Positions 33,801-44,281 of a stretch of DNA of 64,000 bases are shown piece after piece (position 1 is the first letter of the stretch; the number at the start of each line of letters is the position of its first letter). The notes under the pieces were generated by a model that searched no databases, was not told the origin of the DNA, and saw only the letters and a list, made by a program, of their open reading frames with translations. The stretch is from Porogramme epimiltina (taxonomy: Eukaryota > Basidiomycota > Agaricomycetes > Polyporales > Polyporaceae), in assembly GCA_900155495.1 (NCBI GenBank), contig FTLJ01000215.1, positions 1 through 64,000 on the forward strand, given 5' to 3'. The position numbers and the translations under genes were made by a program.

Positions 33801-34289
33801 CACGGGTCGGACTACGGCGGGGCGATGCCGGCGCCGATGCCGTACCAGGGGACGGGGAGCATGTACGGGATGATGCCGAACGTGCCGCGGAACACGATGA
33901 TGAACATATACGGCGGGGGCGGGGACGTGCACGGGTCGCAGGGCGGGTTCGCGCCGCCGATGGCGCCGGGGATGATGCAGCGGCCGATGTCGACGTTCTC
34001 GCTCGCGACGACGGTGAACCCGTTCGCGGGCGGGCCGAGCATGAGCACGGACCCGAGCGACGACGAGCTCATCACGGCGCTGCGGGCGTACCTGAGCACG
34101 CAGGACCTCATGACTGTTACGAAAAAGTGAGTATCTTTGGCTTTTGTCTGGATCGCAGTGTGCTGACGGGGATTGTGTGCGCACAGGACTGCGAGAGACG
34201 CGATGCAGGCACGCTTCCCGAAGGCGGACCTGCCGGGGAAGAAGCAGTTCTTGAACGATGCTATCGACAACATCCTCTCTCAGTCATAG
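27801..34289 (+). CDS. Class V chitin synthase with myosin-like head
   Basis: Plasma-membrane enzyme that polymerises UDP-GlcNAc into chitin at sites of polar growth. Twelve exons (27801-28162, 28216-31215, 31271-31590, 31642-31996, 32051-32270, 32323-32445, 32501-32974, 33028-33117, 33168-33232, 33281-33447, 33499-34126, 34187-34289) give 1968 residues. The myosin-like head (about 1-780) has P-loop GITASGKS at 122-129, [15 protein letters not shown] (switch I) and FDQPGFQ (switch II region). Membrane spans lie near 905-965, followed by a cytochrome-b5-like part ([20 protein letters not shown]). The catalytic domain ends with QRRRW near residue 1568, followed by several spans. A Gly/Met/Pro-rich stretch precedes a C-terminal DEK-type domain. 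The altered motor motifs are usual for this class. Confidence 0.95.
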
Positions 34290-35069
34290 ACAGTCGGCTG
34301 CGGTAGACAGTCGCGCACGATGACACGCACTCACTCTTCCGGACTGGTTGTATATGGCCTCACGCGGACCTTTTTTGACTCGTCGGACAACGATATATCT
34401 CTCATGCCTTTGCTATCCGACCCCACTCTCCATATCTCTCGTTGCATCAAACGGACACTCATCATCAGTCGTTATAAGTACCATTGTAGTAGTCCTTGGA
34501 CCCACTATCTACTAGTTTTGCATATTCCGAGATCCTCTGGGGCTTTGCGGAACCCGGAGGCGTCGTTCTCATTCGTTCTGTTATGGTGTGCCGCGGCCGT
34601 TGTGCGGCTGTTTGGATGACGCCAAGTATGCGACCGAGATTGAGCATCGATCGGGGCGGGTGGGTGTGTAAAGCGCAGCGTGTGGTTGGCCGGGGTGCGG
34701 AAGGGAGTCGGAAGGGGGATCGCAGATGGGTACCCCGCGGGGCTGGCGATGGGGGGCGTGGGGCGTGTGATTCTGGAGTCGGATGAGGTCATAGACACGC
34801 CCCGGGGATGGACCGTGGCCCGTACTTGGTTACAGACGCGTCCTCCGCCGGGCCACGTCCGCGCCCGTGTCCGTCCCCAGCCCGGCCCTGGCCCGGTCCC
34901 CCAACCCCAACGCGTCCGCGTCCTGCCCCCGTCTCCGCCCCCTGTGCCATCTCCGCCAGCCGTGACCGCTTGGCCCATCGCGTCCGCGCCACGCCACGGC
35001 CCCCCACCGCGCCAGAGCAGACCGAGACCGGCCGCGGGATAGAAGAAGCCCGGGCCTGCCGCTGGGAGC
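34290..35069. other. Intergenic, GC-rich, no gene seen
   Basis: About 780 bases. The right half (34650-35060) is GC-rich with overlapping Pro/Arg-rich open frames on both strands and no domain. It should contain the promoter of the TMEM135-like gene. Confidence 0.55.
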
Positions 35070-37420
35070 ATGGCGTCGTCCCTGCGCACGCCCGACAGCC
35101 CCCCCAAGCTCGGCCGCACCCCGTCCTACATCCACTTCACCCCCCGCCGCGCGATGGCCTCGTTTGAGAACCTCGTCGCGCTCGCCAACTACGAGGAGCA
35201 CCTCCGCGAGGCACGCCGCGTCGTCTGGCGCGACCGCGGCGAGAAACCTGTCGAGCTTGGAGACCTACATGAATGCTTGGAGCATGCGTGCCGCGGAGGC
35301 CTCAGTCCGTTGTCTTTCCTCTTGCTCTCTGGGTGTAGCGTTGACAATGAGGGCTCGTAGGGGCTGCTACGCTCGGCTTCGCAATACGCTCGGGCATTAG
35401 CATCATCTTGCTGCTCTCGAGGATTAAGAAGATACCTAAGTAAGTGCAGTAGTCCGTCTCCCTCGTCGCCGCCCTACCCCCGCGTATCTCGAAATGTGGC
35501 TTGCGATTAACCTCGCGCACTTTGTCCAGGCGGTATCGTCTGAGCATGATCCGACACGCCCTCTTTGGCGAAGACTCCCTGCGCATGGCCGGCATGCTCG
35601 GTACGTCCGTCTATTCATGCACACCTGCGCCCACACTGCTGCCCCGTGTCGTCGTGCGCGTCCCTCACCCCCGTGCCGCCCCTCCTCCGCAGGGACCTTC
35701 GTCGCACTCTACAAGCTCCTCCTCAACACCCTCCCCCTCCTCCTCCCCCAGCCCCACGCAAAAGCGAGCACGCACACGCGCGAGCGCTCCCTCTTCCGCC
35801 AGTCCGTCCAGCGCAGCGCGAGCCGGAGCCGCGGGCGTGGCGCCGCCGCGGACTCGCCGTTCGGCGATGACGCCGGTGCTCTTGACGACGATGCGGAGCT
35901 CGCGATGCTGGAGCGTGGGGCGTCCCCGCGGCGTGCGCGGCTCTCGCTCAGCGCGCAGGCGCACCAGGTGTGGGTGCGCAAGCGGACGCGGCGGTGGTAC
36001 TCGGCCCTCGCGGGGTCCGTCGCGGGCGCGGTGGCGATCTTGTGCGAGAAGCGGAGTCGGAGGGCTGGGATTGCGCAGCAGATGTTTGTTCGGTGAGTGC
36101 TTTCTTTTGGAGGGTAGGAGAGGATGGGCTGAAGAAGAGGGTTGTAGGGGTATGCAGGGGTCGTTCAATGCGATATCGAACAAGCATGGGTTCAAGATCC
36201 CGCATGGAGATGTTTTGATTTTTACGCTATGGTGCGTTGTGGAACCTTGTGCTCCCTGCGGCCTATGCTCATCTAGTCCCTAGCTGTGGACAAATTCTAT
36301 ATGCGTTCTTGCTACGACCAGATACATTAACACCAGCATATAATAGATGGTCAGTTCGTTCGTGGAGACCCACTCCGCGAAGATACTCATTATCTGTTAG
36401 GGTCCAAGTTGCGTCCAAAGTGCCTGCTGACGCTGTCACCGTCAACATGAGCCTCGTACGCGACGGTGTCTTCGACCCCCGTGTAGTGGAGCATGCATTA
36501 GGCTACCGGGTAAGACACTCCTAACACCCCTCCCTTCTCCCCCTAACACCCCCCACAGGGCATCACCGAGAAGAACTACGCGCTCCTCTCGGACCGCATC
36601 ACAAAGGCGACGCTGCCCGAGGGCCTGCGCTCGTACGGCCCGCACTTTGCGCCGTGCGCGATCGTGCACCCGGACATCGACTCGTGCGTGTGGACGCAGG
36701 TCGCGCACTTCTGGGAGGTCTTCCGCTGGATGCTGCCCATCTACGGCGCGCTGCACCTCATCCCGCCCGTGCTCTTCCGCCGGAAAAAGTTCGCGCAGGA
36801 CCCGCTCCGCGTGCTCCTACGTGCGGCGCTCGGGACGAGCCGTAGTTCTGCGTTTTTGGGCGCGTTTGTCGTCATCTACCAATGTGCGTTTCTCTTTCGC
36901 CCAAGTGCGGTGCGCGCATAGTGACCCCTATTGTCTCTCATACAGCGTACTTTTGCGGGAAGCACAACCTATACGAGAAGCTCCTCGCGCTGCGCGGGCC
37001 CGACGGCGGGAACACGCTCCTCGCGGCGCTCGCACGGCGCCTCCCCGCGGACATCCTCGTCTCGAAGGCGTCGTTCTTCCTCGGGGGGCTCCTCAGCGGG
37101 CTCTCGCTCTTCGTCGAGGAGAAGCGGCGGCGCGAGGAGCTCGCGATGTACGTCCTGCCGAAGGGCATGGAGAGCGCGTGGGTCATGGCGCGCGGGCGCG
37201 GGTGGGTGCTCCCGCTTGGCCGCGCGGGCTCGCCGCTCCTCACGGCGGTTGGGATGGGCATGGTCATGGTGCGTGGTTCCTTGGTCTTCTGTTGTTTGGG
37301 GCTGCGTGGCTGACGGGGCTTGTTTGGCGTGCGTGGGTGCAGAGCACGTACCAGAACGACCCGCAGCATCTGTCGGGCTTGGTGCGGAGGATATTGTACC
37401 AGTTCGTGGGGCCGAACTGA
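35070..37420 (+). CDS. TMEM135-like membrane protein
   Basis: Ten exons (35070-35304, 35361-35439, 35530-35600, 35693-36092, 36148-36231, 36284-36349, 36401-36509, 36559-36883, 36946-37268, 37343-37420) give 589 residues. The N-terminal block LHECLEHACRGG and AIRSGISIILLLSRIKKIP fits TMEM135-type proteins. Later helices (AGMLGTFVALYKLLLNTL, WYSALAGSVAGAVAILCEK, ILVSKASFFLGGLLSGLSL) resemble the repeat shared with Tim17/PMP24-type membrane proteins. Animal TMEM135 is linked to peroxisomes and mitochondrial dynamics; the fungal role is unknown to me. An Arg/Ser-rich low-complexity insert of about 60 residues lies around 165-225. A second in-frame ATG (MASFENLVAL) at about codon 29 is an alternative start. 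Confidence 0.8.
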
Positions 37421-37930
37421 GATGTTGTGGTTGTTTCCTATACCTACATGTACTGTACCAATTACCCTTCTAGGAATTTAATGGCTCTCCGAAGCCCAAA
37501 TGTAGATATTGCTAGAGGATGGCTCTGAGCATTTGTCGCGGAACAATCTCTCGATGTCGAAAGCTAACTGATGATCGCGAGTGATAGATATTGCTCGTTC
37601 GACGAGGGGATACATGTAAAGCACGGTGTAGGGGCCGCAAGGGCCGGAAACGAGCACCGTTATTCAGAACAACGCCGAACTCCCCCTTCCCCGAAGGTCC
37701 GGCAAGGCCGTCTGTGGTATGTGTGTCAATGCAGGACACTATAGTGTGGAGATAGAAATAACTCACGCGCTGAAATGTTGGATGTCCTGTTTGGATCTTC
37801 ATGGAGGGCCATGCGGAGGGGATTGAAACACCGAAAAGCTTCCCGATGCACAGATCTTAGGTGTGCGGGGGCTAGAGCCAAGTTGTTTCCAAGATATATT
37901 ATGTGGTTTGGATGAGGATGCTCAGCACCG
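37421..37930. other. Convergent intergenic region
   Basis: About 510 bases between the TMEM135-like stop and the end of the minus-strand WW-like gene. A minus-strand open stretch (37953-37726, containing HPNHIIYLGNNLALAPAHL) looks somewhat coding-like and might be a missed 3' exon, but I could not join it to the gene in frame. Confidence 0.45.
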
Positions 37931-38826
37931 TTAGTCGCAGATTCCCGATTCAATCATTGCATGGGACACTTCTGTTCGGCGAAGAAGAGACCGCTGCTTT
38001 TGTGCTGATCCCCGAATTGACCTTGAGTATACTCGCAAGATGGTAGGGAGCGGGCTTACCTAGTTTAAAGGATACCCGACTGAGGACGTAGTTACGAGCA
38101 ATATTAATGGCAGCGGACTCATCTCCGCTAGGATGTGATTCCAGGAAACGTATAAACTCATGTAATTCATCTCGCGGAAAAGGCTCCCTACGCAGCTTGA
38201 ACTTGGTGGGCCGGGCACAGTAATCTGTTGAATGCTTCGGTGATCCAATGGGTTTCGTCAATTCAAGATACCCACTTTCATAGGATAACTTCAGTACACG
38301 TAGTACTCTCCTCTCAAATTCGGGAGAGAAAATAATGTGACCGGAGTGTTTCTGAGCGTAACTCCAATACTGGCACTCCATGTTCCACTCTGATACATGA
38401 GGCGAACATTAAAAACTGATCCAACACAAAAAAATGTTGCTTACTATGGTCTTTCCCGGGTACTCTCTCGCTATTGATATACACCGACGTATGAGGGGAT
38501 TCCTGAGTGATGACCTGCAACTCATGGTTTATCCAGTAAAACCGGGGATTTCTACCTGGGTATTTTGATGGTAGAGCTGAGATCCACAACTCCCACTCAG
38601 GGGAATCCAATGGAGTTGACTCTCTAAGGTAATGCGTGATGGCTTGGAGACGTTCCGGGCGACGGAGGTTGGCGTCGGTGGACACACGCATTCCTTTGTG
38701 GTAGTAGTACAATGTACCCCCGGGGAGTTTGTATTGTGACCACCCCAGACTTTCGAAGGATTCTGTTGGCTCGGGCAGTGCGCTATAGGGTCTTATATCG
38801 TCGGTTTCTTGCAACCAGAAGGGCAT
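37931..38826 (-). CDS. Short WW-like protein, relative of the 20236-23422 gene
   Basis: Exons 38826-38445, 38389-38060 and tentatively 37971-37931 give 250 residues. It shares the order of the larger gene: LGWSQYKLPGGTLYYYHKG, then STDANLRRP, EWELWISALPSKYP and NMECQYWSYAQKH, matching LGWYEHVLPDSSSYFYHEA, EWELW-like GWELWLKSVPL and DMEYRYWGFI. The proline-rich N-terminus is reduced and the membrane C-terminus is missing or lies in unrecognised exons. The frame is open further 5' to about 39100 through a 33-base tandem repeat, but without an ATG, so I start at 38826. It may be a degrading copy or a shortened gene. Confidence 0.55.
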
Positions 38827-38871
38827 ATCCTCGAGCCATATTCCACTGACGTCAACGGGCTGGATGGGATT

Positions 38872-39040
38872 GGAAAGGGGGAGAGGCCGTCGCGGGAAGT
38901 CGTTGGAAGGGCCCGCCGAGGGGAGAGACCATCGGGGGAAGTCGTTGGAAGGGAGAAGAGGCCGCCGGAGGCAGTTATTGGAAGGGAAAAGGGACCGCCA
39001 GGAGAAGTGGTTGGAAGGGGGGAGAGGCCGCAGAGTGATG
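38872..39040. repeat. 33-bp minisatellite, five units
   Basis: Five head-to-tail units begin GGAAGGG or GGAAAGG and end in GTT or ATT. Their lengths are 33, 42, 33, 33 and 28 bases; the second has a 9-base insert. The period is a multiple of three, and on the minus strand it reads as repeats like PSNDFPRRPLP, so it may be translated as part of the adjacent WW-like gene. Confidence 0.75.
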
Positions 39041-39663
39041 TTTGGTATTTTAGGAGGGTGCGGAGGAGTCCGAGGCAAGTCAGGAGGAATCCTGCATTTA
39101 ACGGATTTAGATATCTATACTTTCACCACACCATAGTATGAAAGTACTCGCGTTCCTGGGGCCATACGTGTCTGAAAATGGTCAGCCAACACATCAGTCC
39201 GGATACGAGTGACAAATTTTTCGATGCCAGATAGCTACCTACTGTATGTAAGTTGCAAGACGAGACTCTGGAGTCTCCGCCACTCAAAAACTAGAGTAAG
39301 CCGTATCGTGAGAATTAATGAGCTGGGGAGTAAGTACTACGCCCCATTGAGTATATAAAAAATAATATCCCTAGCTGTACAGTACTACGACACGTGTAAA
39401 GCGGAGAGCGGGAGCCCCCACAGCAATTCCAGAGCCTAATGCGTTTAGTTGCAGATGTTCTGCGCCAGGGGTATATTAAGCGCCGATCACCCACGAGTCG
39501 CCAGGTCTCAGAGTTTGTTGTTGATCTCAGAATCTCACAGCCTTCCTTGCTTCGGAGCCCCATGACATAGGTCAGTTACATGCGCATCTTTCTGATGTCA
39601 CACATAGCTCATAATTCTACTAAGTGACCCCCCGGGCCGTGCCGTAGAAAACCTCTATGTATC
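39041..39663. other. Spacer upstream of the HET gene
   Basis: About 620 AT-richer bases. A TATA-like GTATATAAAAAA run near 39352 lies about 310 bases before the HET start. No gene was recognised. Confidence 0.5.
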
Positions 39664-41899
39664 ATGTGGCTTCTGAGCACAAAAAGCCCCAAACTTTGCT
39701 TCTTTGCAGATCCGAGCACTGTTGAAGGCGGTTATGCGATTCTATCTCACACCTGGGAACTCGACGGGGAGATAACATTCCAGGAAATCATCTCTCTCTG
39801 CCAGAACAACCCTACAGAATACCCTCTCCATGACGGCTTCAGGAAGATACGATCGTGCTGCCTACGCGCTCAGAGCGAAGGTTTTGCATGGGTATGGATC
39901 GACACATGCTGCATCGACAAGACCAGTAGTGCAGAGTTGTCCGAGGCGATCAACTCCATGTTCCTCTGGTATGCAGGTGCAGAAGTCTGTTACGCTTACC
40001 TCAAGGATGTTCCTGGTGATTGCCACCTGGAGGCGCCCAACTCATCTTTTAGGAAGGCCAAGTGGCACACCCGCGGATGGACGTTGCAAGAGCTTCTCGC
40101 ACCTACCCTCGTCGTTTTCATCTCGCAAGATTGGGGTCAGACATTTGGTACAAAGCAAGAGCTTTCCCCGTTGCTGAGCGAGATTACCGGGATTGCACAG
40201 CCCTTCTTGACGGGCCAAAGCCCTTTCCACAGTGCCTCCGTTGCTGAGCGTATGTCTTGGGCATCTCGCCGCATTACTACCAGACTGGAAGACGAGGCGT
40301 ATTGTCTACTAGGTCTCTTCTACATCAACATGCCAGTGATATACGGTGAAGGTCGCAGGACCTTTCAACGTCTCCAGGAGGAGATTATGAAGCAGTCATA
40401 TGATACCAGTCTTTTTGCATGGGGTGACACCCTCGACACTCCTATCTTTGGATCCCGGGAACCAATTTCTCTCCAGGATATGACAATCCAGTTTCATAAC
40501 CCAGCCAATTACAACGTCTTCTTGTTCGCTTCCTCACCCATGGATTTCCGTGCTACCCCTGTCTATTTCACGCCTAAGCGGGAACTCCCTCTTCAACCCT
40601 ACCTGCCCTCCCAGACTCGGAGGCCTAAATCAGTACGTTATCAATGCATTATATCCAATCCGTCCGGTTAACGCAAGGTATTAGAGTATGGCAGGCCCTT
40701 TTGGCGCCTTTGAACTCCCATCGTTCTATTTAACCGGCTACGGCGTGAGATGTCACCTCCCTATCGTCGAGATTGGGTCAATTACAATCGCCGTGCTCCT
40801 TTGCGAAACACCTGAAGAACATGTCGGGCTGCTGCTCCATTTAGCCCCGGAAAACGAGTGTCAAGACTCGAGCAAGCCCAAATATTACACCAGCTATGCT
40901 TTCCGCGTACCGGGAAATAAAATAGGCCATACAAACCGCCTCGTATCTCTCGGACGCAACTTGTACAAGTTGCGTTTCGATGGGAAAATAGTCAAACCAC
41001 GCTGGAGAGATATCTATATACAACATCGCCCGTCTATCGAGGATGACTCCGCCCTTCATCTCCTCACGTCTGGCCTCGACCGCATTCCAAGTCCCCCATT
41101 TCGCATCGCGCGCTGGGTCATGAACTCCATTTCAACGATCGGATTTGTTCCGCAAAAGATGGCTTCACTTGAGCTACCATTCCTGGCGGTGGTTGTTTTT
41201 CGCCATCCTAACGCCTATGAGGGCATCCGCCTATGCCTTGGTCTATGTCCTAAAACCGAGAAACCAGTCCATTGGGCCTGGGCACAACCTCTAAACAAGG
41301 AGAACTGGGGCTTTGAATGGGAACTTGACCACCAGCACGATTGTGGTATACACCACGTAGACACTTGGTCCGAGGATGGCATGGCCTTCGGCGACGCCGA
41401 GCGTAGCGTGTGGCTTGCGTTCGCCCCTTGCAGGTACGCGCCGGAGACAACACGTATCCTCCGCTTCAAGCTAGCGGGGAGCGTGTACGAGGGGATGAGA
41501 GAGCGCACTCACACGAGAGATTCGCCGAAAGGATTCGGTCTCACCGAGACAGACAACCCTTATCCTCTTTTCCACCATCCGCCGACGAGCGACACGAATG
41601 TGGTCTCCTACCCCAACGGAGCAAGCCAGTCCGGATTTGGCGGTCTGGCCAACGAACCACGCTCACCAAACAACCCGCCATCTCAGCCCAACTTTACAGT
41701 AGCGAACGACACTCCCGGGCAAGCCCAGAGGGCTTCAGAGACTCACCCCCGGTTGGGCCACATTGATACGCAATTTGCTCACGCCTCTGCACCGTTGAGA
41801 GGCCACTTCCTCCATTCGTTGCGTGAGGTGGGGAGGACGGTGCTTGTGGGTTCTCGTCGTGTAGGGCGGGCCGCACTCAAGTTTGGGGGACTGCGGTAA
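39664..41899 (+). CDS. HET-domain protein (heterokaryon incompatibility type)
   Basis: HET-domain proteins trigger growth arrest or cell death when incompatible fungal cells fuse. They are also seen as fungal innate-immune-like factors. Exons 39664-40632 and 40685-41899 give 727 residues. The HET domain covers about residues 20-160: YAILSHTWELDGEITFQEI, FAWVWIDTCCIDKTSSAELS, INSMFLWYAGAEVCYAYL, then WHTRGWTLQELLAP. The next 100 residues (LEDEAYCLLGLFYINMPVIYGEG) are the usual extension. The C-terminal 400 residues show no domain I can name, and no NACHT, ankyrin or WD40 part is visible. The start is the first ATG, eleven codons before the first conserved residues, as in many basidiomycete copies. 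Confidence 0.92.
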
Positions 41900-42411
41900 C
41901 AGATGGCCGCTAGTGATTCCGTATATCGCATGTACGCAACGTCCGAACGGGCCAGGGCATGCCCGTGCTACGACGGCAAGATGATGTCTCTCGAAGAACA
42001 GTGCAAAGTAGTGTCCCCAGGGGTATCTGGATATTCTTCGTGCATTTCAGCATTTTTACGAGTTCATGGTCACTGAAACACTCACCATTTCTGTGCTACG
42101 TAGACCACACATCCCCAATGTTCTCCCCTGAGGCTTATTTTCATCCATGACACTCGCCCAGCTCCGGAGATCCACTGTACTGTACACGGGCATGCCACAT
42201 ATCTCCCGAAAACGGATTCCAACTTTCAGATATTGTTTCGCAGTTTGATAGTGTCAGATAGAGGTGTACCAAGAGAACGCATAGGTTGAAAACGGTAGAG
42301 GGGCAATGGTAGTGTACAGACGAACGAGAAAACAGAGAGCCAAAGGAGCCAGGGTTGCAGCGGGGTTAAGGTTGATGACCTCATGGTCCTTACCTTGGAG
42401 ACGCTGGATTA
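41900..42411. other. Intergenic, no gene seen
   Basis: About 510 bases after the HET gene. Only short open frames. Probably contains the promoter of the small PPxY protein. Confidence 0.5.
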
Positions 42412-42867
42412 ATGAGCGACAACGCCGAGTGGCCTCAAGGCTGTCTCCAGGCCGCTCCTCACTACACACCCATGTCTACGATACCCCAGCCCGCCGGCAA
42501 GCCTTACGACCCCCCGCCTGCGTACTCGGTTCTCCCCAACCAGCCCGCTGCTCCTCCTCTGGACCAGGCGGCGTCTGGGAGCAGCGCCTCAAGCAACGGG
42601 CCCGCACCGTTCGGCGCGTTCCCCGCTCACGCGCACGCGGGGTACTATGGGCCGACGCCGATAGCCCAGCAGGCTCAGCTGCTGCCGTATTACGATCCAC
42701 GCTCACCGTACGCGGTCCAGGAGGCAACGAGCCGGGCACGGTGGCGATTCGTCTTTGCGGCGATTTGGGCGGTGTTCATCATCTCGGTCGTGAGCGCGGC
42801 GACGGGGTGGGAGGTCGAGCGGGCAAGGATGTCGAGGATGGAGAAGGGGTGGTATGCGTTTAAGTGA
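42412..42867 (+). CDS. Small single-span membrane protein with PPxY motif
   Basis: A single-exon frame of 151 residues. The N-terminal 100 residues are Pro/Ala/Gln-rich and contain YDPPPAYS, a PPxY motif of the type bound by WW domains of Nedd4/Rsp5 ubiquitin ligases. One hydrophobic segment (FVFAAIWAVFIISVVSAATG) is followed by a short charged tail ending KGWYAFK. This looks like a type II or tail-anchored small protein, possibly an Rsp5 adaptor by motif only. No named family was recognised. The ATG at 42412 is the first in frame; MSTIPQPAG at codon 21 is an alternative. Confidence 0.6.
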   Translation: MSDNAEWPQGCLQAAPHYTPMSTIPQPAGKPYDPPPAYSVLPNQPAAPPLDQAASGSSASSNGPAPFGAFPAHAHAGYYGPTPIAQQAQLLPYYDPRSPYAVQEATSRARWRFVFAAIWAVFIISVVSAATGWEVERARMSRMEKGWYAFK

Positions 42868-43862
42868 GGGGGTTTGTACGGGAGGAGAAGAGGAAGTTTG
42901 GCATCAGCCCTATGTGGGGGTCAGGTATGTATTGCGGGTCTTCGTTCTCTGAATATTGTTGACGGCTCGGTAGCGGCGCAGAGGATGCATCCGTGCCGCA
43001 TTCGCTGCCGGTATGGTCGGTGGAGGCCTCTGACGTTCCCCTTTCCCGCATTGTGCACTTCCCATGCCTCGACTCCGCTTTTCCCCAGACTTTATCTATC
43101 GCTCCCTATCATAGCCATTTTTACTCGGAGCAGTGGGCCCCGCCTGATCGTGGCTCAATCCCCGACACGGTTTGTGCCCGATGAAGGCAGCTGCGGCTGA
43201 TGGTCGTGACCGACATGGAAGGCGTGGTACATTACATACGGTAGCACTAGTCATACGGGATGGAATATTATCGCGTGAACACGAAACGACGAGTGAGACT
43301 ATGCTTATTGGAGACCGAGGCAGCGACGGGAGAAAGGACGGGCCTCGTCTCGGCAGATCAAGCAGATTGTCACCGTGAAGGGCCCGCCGGGTTCGCGTGG
43401 CCCACGAGACGAGAGCGTCCATGGCGGCCTATGGCGGCGTGGCCCCTCCTCTTCCTCTTCCTTCCACCATTCTCCCTCCCGCCATGGCCCTTATCGCCCC
43501 CTCTGCTCTCGCTGTTGTGCTCGCTCGGTCTCGCGGCTGTGGCTAGCTTGGACCATTGGGGTCCCATGCATCACTGTACGGTGCCATTGTCGCTGCGGAC
43601 AATGAGCAGCTCGCTATATGCGCCCTCTGCGCGCCCTTGTGCTCCCCCAGGCCAACAATGACGACGCTCGTTTAGCGCCCCCCGCGGCGGAGCATAGACG
43701 CCGGTGAGTGGTAGGGTTTATGTCACGTGCAGGCCTTGTTTGGGAAATTAAGGTTAGGTTTGTCAGAGTTTGTGCACGGAATGGCCCGTGCGTGGGAAAG
43801 GGGCGCGGGCTGAATGGGGGCGTTGTGCAGTCCGGGGCGTCCGGCCGCCCGCCTTCTGACCC
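42868..43862. other. Intergenic, no gene seen
   Basis: About 1 kb. Open frames up to 133 codons overlap on both strands and have no recognisable features. Confidence 0.5.
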
Positions 43863-44281
43863 ACATCCTCGATCAGAGCCTCTGCTCGTCGCCAGCCACA
43901 GCGAGCGCACTCCCTCCCTCGCTGTCCCAACCTCCTCCTCCGACATCCCCCCTCTATCTATTGCCTCGCTCCTCACTCTTCCTGGCACCACGCTCCGCTC
44001 GCCACAAATCCCCCGCGTCACTCGCTCCTTCGACTTCACTCGCACGCGTCGCGCATTCCCCAAGCCGCAACTCAATCCCCGTCTACTCTACCGCCTCCCA
44101 CCTGCCCTAGTCTTCGCCTGTCTGTATTTATAAAGACAGTCACGCGCGTTTTCCCTTGCTCCGCTCTCGTCGCCTCTCCGGCTGTTGATGTTCTGAACTC
44201 GTCTCTCGCTCTTCGTCGTCCACTCTTCCTCTCTCCATCTCTCTTCCCCGCCCGTACACTATTGTTGTCCACTTGTTCAGT
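43863..44281 (+). promoter_or_regulatory. CT-rich promoter/leader of the WHI3-like gene with TATA box
   Basis: A long pyrimidine-rich plus strand, typical of highly expressed fungal genes, with TATTTATAAA at 44125-44134 about 150 bases before the start codon. The TATA core is flanked by CTGTC and GACAG, which are inverted repeats and could form a small hairpin. Confidence 0.55.
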
